From the NCBI RefSeq assembly GCF_011046735.1, contig NZ_CP049258.1, forward strand, positions 7,086,001 through 7,150,000: a stretch of 64,000 nt of DNA, read 5' to 3'. Shown here piece after piece: positions 43,330-48,902 of this stretch. How positions within the stretch are numbered: the first letter of the stretch is position 1; each line of letters begins with the position of its first letter. A program made the translations under genes and the position numbers. Source of the stretch: Nordella sp. HKS 07. GTDB taxonomy: Bacteria; Pseudomonadota; Alphaproteobacteria; Rhizobiales; Aestuariivirgaceae. Below the pieces are notes generated by a model. The model worked only from the letters and a program-made list of their open reading frames with translations. It was not told the DNA's origin and did not search any database.

Positions 43330-43695
43330 TCATGCGACGGCGGGCCTCGACGAGAACGCGTAGAAAATCCAGCCGAGAAACGCGAGGAACATGAGGATCA
43401 CCAGGGATTGGCTGTGCAGCAGATAACCGGCGAGCGCGGTTCCCGCGATATCGAGGATGGCCGCGAGCGCTATGAAGCGGCGCAGGAACCTGGAGCGCAG
43501 CCCGCCACCTTTCATCAGCCAGGCGAGGACGGTCAGGATGGCGGTCGATACGATCACCAGAATTGTTCCGGGCTCACCGGCAATACCGCTTTGCGGATCG
43601 AGGTAATTGAAGCTCGATACGGCGAGACCGGCGAGAGCAGCCGCAAAGATCAACCAGACGCCAATGGACGATGCGCTGAAATCCTGCCGGGCCAT
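43330..43695 (-). CDS. Small four-helix membrane protein, likely partner of the PQQ dehydrogenase
   Basis: From the ATG at 43695 the product has 121 residues and four hydrophobic segments (SIGVWLIFAAALAGLAVSSF, GTILVIVSTAILTVLAWLM, FIALAAILDIAGTALAGYLL, SLVILMFLAFLGWIFYAF). It ends 21 bases before the dehydrogenase start and is on the same strand, so the two are very likely co-transcribed. Membrane glucose dehydrogenases have an N-terminal domain of about five helices that feeds electrons to ubiquinone; here a separate small protein may do that job. This is inference from position and topology. Confidence 0.65.
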   Translation of the reverse strand: MARQDFSASSIGVWLIFAAALAGLAVSSFNYLDPQSGIAGEPGTILVIVSTAILTVLAWLMKGGGLRSRFLRRFIALAAILDIAGTALAGYLLHSQSLVILMFLAFLGWIFYAFSSRPAVA

Positions 43696-43929
43696 CGTTT
43701 CTCTCTCCGAGACGGTTTGAGTATCGGGCGAAAAACCGCAAATGTCCAACGCGCCGGCCCGAGGATCGCCCTATGTCTGACGATCCGGATCATCGACGCC
43801 CCATTACATCGCCAGCGAAGCTTGAGTCTGTGGGTCGTTTGGCGCGCGCAGAATTGGGGCGAGATGGGGAGATTTTCAGCGAGCTTAATCCATCCCCGCC
43901 ATCAGAATATTATGGGACTTCTGAGCCCC

Positions 43930-44064
43930 GTTGTGACTTTCCTCACAGCGCATGGGGAGCAGACCGACTAGATTGGTCCTGCGGTGAATGTCTCGCGCTT
44001 TCCCGCGGGTCATTCCTCCCTAGACTTGCACCCGGTTCGTGCCCTCGGCCGGGTGCATTTTTTT
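43930..44064 (+). ncRNA. Candidate trans-acting small RNA with intrinsic terminator
   Basis: The 380-bp gap between the small membrane protein gene and the LysR gene has no credible coding frame. It shows a run of RNA-like structure: a GACC/GGTC hairpin (43962-43978), a GAATG/CATTC hairpin enclosing CGCG pairs (about 43986-44014), a single-stranded CCTCCC tract (44015-44020) that could pair with Shine-Dalgarno sequences, and then a strong terminator. This order (exposed anti-SD tract directly before the terminator stem) is that of Hfq-bound alphaproteobacterial small RNAs. The 5' end is a guess; no clear promoter was identified. Confidence 0.5.
44027..44064 (+). terminator. Rho-independent terminator
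   Basis: TGCACCCGG (44027-44035) pairs perfectly with CCGGGTGCA (44049-44057) around a 13-base loop and is followed by seven T (44058-44064). No protein gene on this strand ends nearby upstream, so it most likely ends a small RNA. It could also act as an attenuator in the leader of the LysR gene that starts 65 bases later. Confidence 0.85.
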
Positions 44065-44128
44065 GGTTGGCGTCTTATTATATTTACTCTATAAAATTAG
44101 TAGAGATTAATTTTCTGCGAGACGCCCC

Positions 44129-45085
44129 ATGTCCCGTCCCATGCCCTCTCTCAATGCCTTGCGGGCTTTCGAAGCCGTGGCGCGCCATTTGAGCGTGGCC
44201 GGCGCCGCTGACGAGCTCAGTGTTACATCGGCCGCGGTCAGCCATCAGATCCGGCATCTCGAGGATCATCTCGGCATGCCGGTTTTTCAGCGCAATGGCC
44301 GCAGCCTTGCCTTGACCGATGCCGGCCAGGCCGGTCTTCCCGCCATTCGCGAGGGCTTCGCATTATTCTCCGCCGCCATGGACGCGATCGATTCGCTGGG
44401 CGAGACCGGCGCCTTGTCGATCAGCGTCACCCCGTCATTCGCGGCGAAATGGCTTCTGCCGCGTCTCTCGCGCTTCGAGGCACGCCATCCGGATATCGAC
44501 GTGAAGGTGAATGCCTCGATGCAGCTGTGTGATTTCGCCAGGGAGGGCATCGATGTCGCCATCCGCTACGGCGCCGGCGCTTATCCAGACCTCGTCGCCG
44601 AGAAGCTGATCCAGGAATCGCTTATACCCGTCTGCAGTCCCGATCTTCTAAGCTCCGGCCCACTGTTGCGTGCGCCTGCGGATCTCAAGGCGTTTACCCT
44701 GCTTCATGACGACAGTCCGGATAATGACCCCTCCTGCCCGAACTGGGAAATGTGGCTGCGCGCCGCCGGGGTGGACATGCCCGACGCCCATCGCGGTCCC
44801 CGTTTCAACCAGTCGAGCCTGGTGCTCGAAGCCGCGATGCTCGGACGCGGCATAGCTCTTGCCAAATCTACCCTCGCCGCCGCCGATATCGCCAGCGGCC
44901 GGCTGGTGCGGCCGCTGCCCGGCCACAGCCCGGTCGGATTCGCCTATTACCTCGTAGCGCCGAAAGCGAAGCTCAACCTGCCCAAGGTCTCCTACTTCCG
45001 CGATTGGCTGCAGGAGGAGATCACCCGCAAGGATCATCTCCGTCTCGGCCGTCCGAGCGTGACCTTGCACGCCCGGGCCTCCTGA
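44129..45085 (+). CDS. LysR-family regulator, GcvA-like
   Basis: This 318-residue protein has an N-terminal winged helix-turn-helix (LRAFEAVARHLSVAGAADELSVTSAAVSHQIRHLEDHLGMPVFQR, about residues 9-55). The effector domain reads LSISVTPSFAAKWLLPRLSRFEARHPDIDV, then EAAMLGRGIALAKSTLAAADIASGRLVRPLPG, diagnostic of the GcvA branch. The leader is AT-rich with an inverted repeat CTCTA/TAGAG (about 44078-44096) that may be an autoregulatory site. No divergent gene indicates its target; the PQQ dehydrogenase genes on the other strand are the closest metabolic genes. Confidence 0.85.
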   Translation: MSRPMPSLNALRAFEAVARHLSVAGAADELSVTSAAVSHQIRHLEDHLGMPVFQRNGRSLALTDAGQAGLPAIREGFALFSAAMDAIDSLGETGALSISVTPSFAAKWLLPRLSRFEARHPDIDVKVNASMQLCDFAREGIDVAIRYGAGAYPDLVAEKLIQESLIPVCSPDLLSSGPLLRAPADLKAFTLLHDDSPDNDPSCPNWEMWLRAAGVDMPDAHRGPRFNQSSLVLEAAMLGRGIALAKSTLAAADIASGRLVRPLPGHSPVGFAYYLVAPKAKLNLPKVSYFRDWLQEEITRKDHLRLGRPSVTLHARAS

Positions 45086-45208
45086 CGGATGCGGATTTTA
45101 AAATAGACAAAGCTTCGAAAAGGAGCGCTTTTCACATCTTACCCTGTATCTACCCTGTATCTGATAAGGCCGGCTTCGTGAGAGCTCGAGGTGGCGCGTC
45201 CGGAGCTT

Positions 45209-45325
45209 CTAGCGCGGGATGCGAAAAAGTGGGCACCGGTTTTTCGCGAGAATCCCGCGCTAACATATAAGAATCGATCACGTTTATGAGTTTGGATCGA
45301 TTCGATCCAAACTCATCGTTATCTA
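45209..45325. repeat. Repeat B, copy 2, cut off by the mobile element at its terminal CTA
   Basis: The first hairpin has arms AGCGCGGGAT/ATCCCGCGCT around GCGAAAAA...TTTTTCGC. The second has ATGAGTTTGGATCGA/TCGATCCAAACTCAT. The element ends ATCTA exactly where the transposon's inverted repeat begins; the final G of its CTAG end lies on the other side of the transposon, where repeat A continues. Confidence 0.85.
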
Positions 45326-46083
45326 GGGCGTGGACTCATAAGCGCGTAACCAAATGCGGATCGAAGCTAGCTTTATGAAGGCAAGATAGTTTGCTGCGAT
45401 CTTGTCATATCGGGTAGCGATCCGTCGGCACTGCTTGATCTTGTTGAAGAACCGCTCAACAATGTTGCGCGAGCGATAGAGGTAAGGGCTGAAGCAGATG
45501 GGGTCCCTGCGATTGCGCTTGGGCGGGATGTTGGCCCATGCGCCTTGCTCGCTAACGAGCGTCCTGATCCAGTCCGCATTATAGCCACGGTCTGCAAGCA
45601 CCATCGTCTTTGGAAGCAATCCGGCCAGAAGTACCGGGCAGAGCCTGTTGTCATGAGCCTCGCCCGGCGACAGCCCAACGCGCACCGGCAGACCATTGGC
45701 GTCCACTACCGCGTGCACCTTGCTGGTCAGTCCGCCGCGCGAACGGCCCATCTGCTGTTCTCGGTTCCCGGCAATGCAGGCTCCGTGCTGGTGCACCCGT
45801 ACAATGGATGTATCGATCATCTGCACCGCCTTATCGTGAGCGGTTGCCCGTGCTTCCATGATCCGGTCCCAAACCCCTGCACGGCGCCAACGGACAAAGC
45901 GGTTGTAGCAGGTCGTGCGAGGTCCATAGTTTTCCGGCAGATCACGCCAAGGCGCACCTGAGCGCAGGACCCAAAAGTACCGTTGAGGACACGCCGGTCG
46001 TTCACACGCCGCACGCCGCGCGGCTTATTCGGGAGCATCGGCTTGATCGCCGTCCATTCATAGTCACTGAGTTCATAGCGCAT
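45323..46083 (-). CDS. IS5-family (IS427-group) transposase, two overlapping frames
   Basis: The first frame starts at 46083 (MRYELSDYEWTAIKPMLPNK) and the second continues to 45323 with the DDE-type core: AVQMIDTSIVRVHQHGA, LTSKVHAVVDANGLPVRVGLSPGEAHD, TMVLADRGYNADWI, RNIVERFFNKIKQCRRIATRYDK. The switch falls at GGTACTTTTGGGTCC. Reading ACT TTT GGG in frame one and re-reading TTT TGG GTC after a -1 slip restores FWVLRSG-type sequence. This could be programmed frameshifting, as many IS427 relatives use, or a loss of one base. The joined protein is about 253 residues. Its stop codon TAG straddles the element end and the flanking target duplication. Upstream of the start, GATTC..CTCC...GGAG..GAATC can form a hairpin. 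Confidence 0.8.
45326..45346 (+). repeat. Left terminal inverted repeat of the nitrile hydratase element
   Basis: GGGCGTGGACTCATAAGCGC plus G. The transposase gene's last codons (YESTP) are encoded in it and its TAG stop is completed by the TA target duplication and neighbouring C/G. Confidence 0.85.
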
Positions 46084-46148
46084 GATTCGCAGCTCCAGTT
46101 TGGGAGCTTGAATCACGTCCGGGCCGATACTTTCAATGGCAAACCGGC

Positions 46149-46177
46149 ATGTCCGGAAGTATCCCCTAACCGGACAT
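46149..46177. promoter_or_regulatory. Hairpin between transposase and nitrile hydratase genes
   Basis: Perfect 8-base arms ATGTCCGG (46149-46156) and CCGGACAT (46170-46177) enclose 13 bases. The surrounding 310 bp (46084-46393) holds the divergent leaders of the two transcripts and no gene. It may be an operator or a transcript hairpin; there is no T tract to make it a terminator. Confidence 0.45.
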
Positions 46178-46393
46178 CTCAGAGACTCGGCAAAACCGAC
46201 GTGGATGACCCAAAGCGGGCATCTGTCCTGACATAATGCTGCCAATGCCGACCTATGAACCTGGGGGTGGAGGGCAGCTATCACGAGTGCCGATGACTAT
46301 ACCTCGTTTAAATGGTGAGATAAGGTGGGTGGGCACCAGTTTGTGGGTGGATCAGACGGCCGTAGCCATCCTGTAAATTTTCGGGGGTATGGA

Positions 46394-47020
46394 ATGTCGC
46401 AGCACGACGAGCACGAAGGCCACGGTTCAGAGCTGTCCGAAATGACACTTCGGGTCCGTGCATTGGAGACAATTCTCACCGAAAAAGGCTATGTCGATCC
46501 CTCGGTACTCGATTCGATCGTTGAGGCCTATGAGACGAAGATAGGCCCGCGCAACGGGGCAAAGGTAATAGCGCGAGCTTGGAACGATGCTGCATTTAAG
46601 CGATCCCTACTCGAAGACGCGACCAGAGCAGTGACGTCGTTTGGTCACGCTGGCCATGTCGGTGACCATCTTGTAGCTGTCGAGAATACCCCAAAGCTGC
46701 ACAACATGGTCGTGTGCACACTTTGCTCCTGCTATCCGACCGACTTTCTTGGTGTGTCGCCTGTTTGGTACAAGTCGGCTCCCTATCGATCTCGCGCGGT
46801 CAGAGATCCACGTGGAGTATTGGCCGATTTTGGAGTGAGTTTATCCTCTGACACAGAAATCCGGGTCTGGGATTCGACTGCTGAAACCCGTTTTATTGTT
46901 GTTCCCATGCGCCCCAGCGGGACAGACGGATGGGATGAAGAGAGATTGGCGGCTCTGGTGACGCGGGACTCTATGATCGGAACAGGCCTCCCGAAAAAGC
47001 CTGAGGACCTGGGCTCATGA
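46394..47020 (+). CDS. Nitrile hydratase alpha subunit, cobalt type
   Basis: The ATG at 46394 follows GGGGGT and gives 208 residues, the normal length; an in-frame start at 46325 would add 23 residues without family character. The metal claw VCTLCSC is at 107-113: Thr in the third position marks the non-corrin cobalt type, and the two inner Cys are those normally oxidised to sulphinic and sulphenic acid. It continues SCYPTDFLGVSPVWYKSAPYRSRAVRDPRGVL, which is typical except that the usual Trp after YP is Thr followed by Asp. The enzyme hydrates nitriles to amides in the cytoplasm as an alpha-beta dimer. It overlaps the beta gene by four bases. Confidence 0.9.
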   Translation: MSQHDEHEGHGSELSEMTLRVRALETILTEKGYVDPSVLDSIVEAYETKIGPRNGAKVIARAWNDAAFKRSLLEDATRAVTSFGHAGHVGDHLVAVENTPKLHNMVVCTLCSCYPTDFLGVSPVWYKSAPYRSRAVRDPRGVLADFGVSLSSDTEIRVWDSTAETRFIVVPMRPSGTDGWDEERLAALVTRDSMIGTGLPKKPEDLGS

Positions 47021-47676
47021 ATGGCGTTCACGACATGGGTGGAATGGATGGCTTCGGCAAGGTCGAACCGGAGGCCAATGAGCCCGCATTCCACACACCA
47101 TGGGAAGGCCGCGTCATTGCCATGATGCGCGCGATGGGGGCAACAGGAGCTTGGAATTTCGACATGTTTCGCGACGCCCGCGAACACCAGCCTGCCGCCT
47201 ACTACCTAACGGCTTCCTATTACAAGAGCTGGGAGAAGACCATCGAGACACTTCTGTTAGATCACGGACTGGTCACTGCCGAAGAGATCAAGTCTGGCCA
47301 CTCCCTGCATCCACCAAAGCCTTTGCATCGGCCTTCAGTCAAGCCACAAGACGTCCCCCAATGCCTCAAGCGCGCTTCCTATGGCAGGCCCGCACCAAAG
47401 GCAGCCTTATTCAAAATCGGTGACAAGGTTCGAACCAGAAATATTAATCCTGCAACCCACACGCGGTTGCCCCGTTACGCCCGTGATAAGGTGGGGACGA
47501 TCGAACGAATTCACGGATGTCACGTTTATCCGGATAGTTCGGCCCTCGGTCGCGGAGACGACCCACAATGGCTATACACGGTAGTTATTTCTGGCCGCGA
47601 GCTATGGGGAGCGGATGGAGACCCTGCCTTGAAGGTCTCTATCGAGGCATTTGAGCCCTATTTGGAGCCGGCATGA
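47017..47676 (+). CDS. Nitrile hydratase beta subunit
   Basis: This 219-residue protein opens MNGVHDMGGMDGFGKVEPE, the hallmark of beta subunits. It has FDMFRDAREHQPAAYYLTASYYKSWEKTIETLL in the N-terminal helical part and closes with the SH3-like barrel (FKIGDKVRTRNINPATHTRLPRYARDKVGTIERIHGCHVYPD, VISGRELWGADGD). It contributes two conserved Arg to the active site in known enzymes. The ATGA overlaps at both ends show translational coupling alpha-beta-activator. Confidence 0.9.
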   Translation: MNGVHDMGGMDGFGKVEPEANEPAFHTPWEGRVIAMMRAMGATGAWNFDMFRDAREHQPAAYYLTASYYKSWEKTIETLLLDHGLVTAEEIKSGHSLHPPKPLHRPSVKPQDVPQCLKRASYGRPAPKAALFKIGDKVRTRNINPATHTRLPRYARDKVGTIERIHGCHVYPDSSALGRGDDPQWLYTVVISGRELWGADGDPALKVSIEAFEPYLEPA

Positions 47677-48080
47677 GCCTGACAGAACCCAACCCGGTGC
47701 AGCTCCTCGCGAATGTGGGACCAAGCATTCCACGCGATGGGGACGGACCAGTATTCCGCGAGCCTTGGGAAGCGCAAGCCTTCGCCATCGCGCTTGCATT
47801 GGGCGAAAAAGGTGTGTTCAGCTGGAAGGAGTGGACAGCGACACTTGCCGAGGAGATCAACCGAGCGCAGGCTGCCGGGGATCCGGACACTGGCGAAACG
47901 TACTACCACCACTGGCTCGCGGCGTTAGAACGGATCGTAACGTCTAAAGGCATTACGACCGATGCGACGCTCAGGCATTATCACGATGCGTGGGATGCTG
48001 CTGCAGATAGAACTCCTCATGGCCAACCGATTGAATTGAGGCATGAGGATTTCGGACAACTAACTCCAAGCCTGCCATAG
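47673..48080 (+). CDS. Nitrile hydratase activator/accessory protein
   Basis: This 135-residue protein reads PVFREPWEAQAFAIALALGEKGVFSWKEWTATLAEEINRAQ, then GETYYHHWLAALERIVTSKG. This is the pattern of the small nitrile hydratase accessory proteins (p14K type) that resemble the N-terminal half of the beta subunit and insert cobalt by subunit swapping. It overlaps the beta gene by four bases. No amidase or cobalt transporter follows inside the element, so amide hydrolysis must depend on the host. Confidence 0.85.
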   Translation: MSLTEPNPVQLLANVGPSIPRDGDGPVFREPWEAQAFAIALALGEKGVFSWKEWTATLAEEINRAQAAGDPDTGETYYHHWLAALERIVTSKGITTDATLRHYHDAWDAAADRTPHGQPIELRHEDFGQLTPSLP

Positions 48081-48200
48081 GATCGTGTCAGCCCTTGACG
48101 ATGTTCAAGTCGGTTGTTGGCCCTTCTGCGACATGGCGACCGTTATTGATAATGGCTGCTTTCGTCTCGGGAGCAGACATTCGCCCATAGTCGAAGCATC

Positions 48201-48221
48201 CGCGTTTATGAGTTCACGCCC
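48201..48221 (-). repeat. Right terminal inverted repeat of the nitrile hydratase element
   Basis: Read inward on the minus strand it is GGGCGTGAACTCATAAACGC plus G, differing from the left end at two positions (both G to A). TA follows directly at 48222-48223. Confidence 0.85.
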
Positions 48222-48346
48222 TAGAGCGCTTCCCGCGAAAGTTGCTCGACTTTCGCGAGAAGGAAGCGCTCCAAATATATGTAATCGAGCCTTTTTATCC
48301 CGTTTTGATCGAATCTCTTGATTCGATCAAAATGGGAAAGGCTCTA
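48222..48346. repeat. Repeat A, copy 3
   Basis: This is a full two-hairpin copy beginning TAGAGCGCTTCC at the transposon boundary and ending GGCTCTA at 48346. The cupin gene on the minus strand takes its TAG stop codon from the last bases of the repeat. The first C of its usual CTAG start lies on the far side of the mobile element. Confidence 0.9.
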
Positions 48347-48826
48347 GGCTTTGTGGATCGGGTCGATCCAGCGCACCGCTTCCGGCTTCTCGACTGGCTC
48401 GATATCGAGATTGACGACGACCGCTTCGCCGTCGCTGCGCACCAGGACACATTCGAGCGTCTCATCGGGACTGGCATTGATCTCCTGATGCGGCACGAAG
48501 GGCGGAACATAGATGAAATCCCCCGGCCCCGCTTCCGCCACGAATTCGAGCTTCTCGCCCCAGCGCATGCGCGCCTTGCCCTTGACCACATAGATCACGC
48601 TTTCGAGCGGACCATGATGATGGGCGCCGGTCTTGGCATTGGCATGGATGGTGACAGTGCCCGCCCACAGCTTCTGCGCCCCCACGCGGGCGAAATTGAT
48701 CGCCGTGCGCCGGTCCATGCCGGGCGTCTGCGCCGTGTTGGTGTCGAGTGAATTGGCCGGGATGACGCGCACGCCGTCATGCTTCCAGGCCGCCTCGCCA
48801 TGCCGATGATCTTCCTGCCCGCTCAT
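48344..48826 (-). CDS. Cupin-domain protein
   Basis: The ATG at 48826 follows GAGGAAG and gives 160 residues. A single cupin barrel spans about residues 45-140: motif 1 HHHGPLESVIYVVKGKARMRWGE and motif 2 GPGDFIYVPPFVPHQEINAS, with the metal-binding His/Glu residues in place. There is no DNA-binding domain. Such small cupins can be isomerases, dioxygenases or sensors; no substrate is indicated. The stop codon lies in the repeat A element, so the C-terminus may have been reset by the repeat's arrival. Confidence 0.75.
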   Translation of the reverse strand: MSGQEDHRHGEAAWKHDGVRVIPANSLDTNTAQTPGMDRRTAINFARVGAQKLWAGTVTIHANAKTGAHHHGPLESVIYVVKGKARMRWGEKLEFVAEAGPGDFIYVPPFVPHQEINASPDETLECVLVRSDGEAVVVNLDIEPVEKPEAVRWIDPIHKA

Positions 48827-48902
48827 CTTCCTCGCTTCCGCACTGCTAAAGACGGGCGGAACATACCGCCTTTCGACGCCCTGGGGAAACCAAGCAGAAC
48901 AG

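Larger units (their letters stand above)
45326..48221. mobile_element. IS5/IS427-type element carrying a nitrile hydratase operon (2896 bp)
   Basis: The element is bounded by 21-bp terminal inverted repeats at 45326-45346 and 48201-48221 that match at 19 of 21 positions. It is flanked on both sides by TA (45324-45325 and 48222-48223) within a CTAG target, as expected for the IS427 group of IS5-type elements. It contains a transposase gene next to the left end and, oppositely oriented, three coupled nitrile hydratase genes. A noncoding 120 bp (48081-48200) precedes the right end. Ordinary IS427 elements are about 0.8-0.9 kb with only a transposase. The sequence inside the right end does not match the inside of the left end, so this is not simply two IS copies with one deleted. 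Confidence 0.75.

Noticed and set aside
43773-44192. A 139-codon open frame over the intergenic region before the LysR gene
   Set aside because: Its composition is not protein-like, it runs into the LysR gene in another frame, and the region shows a terminator and RNA-like structure instead.
46108-46125. Possible original right end of the IS (minus strand GGACGTGATTCAAGC) close to the transposase start
   Set aside because: It matches the left end only loosely, with gaps, and is not followed by TA. The far end at 48201-48221 matches 19 of 21 and has TA. It may be a decayed older end, so I mention it only here.
45326-48221. Composite transposon made of two IS copies with the right copy mostly deleted
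   Set aside because: The 20 or so bases inside the right end do not match those inside the left end, so the right end is not a leftover copy of the same IS end. I prefer a single element with passenger genes.
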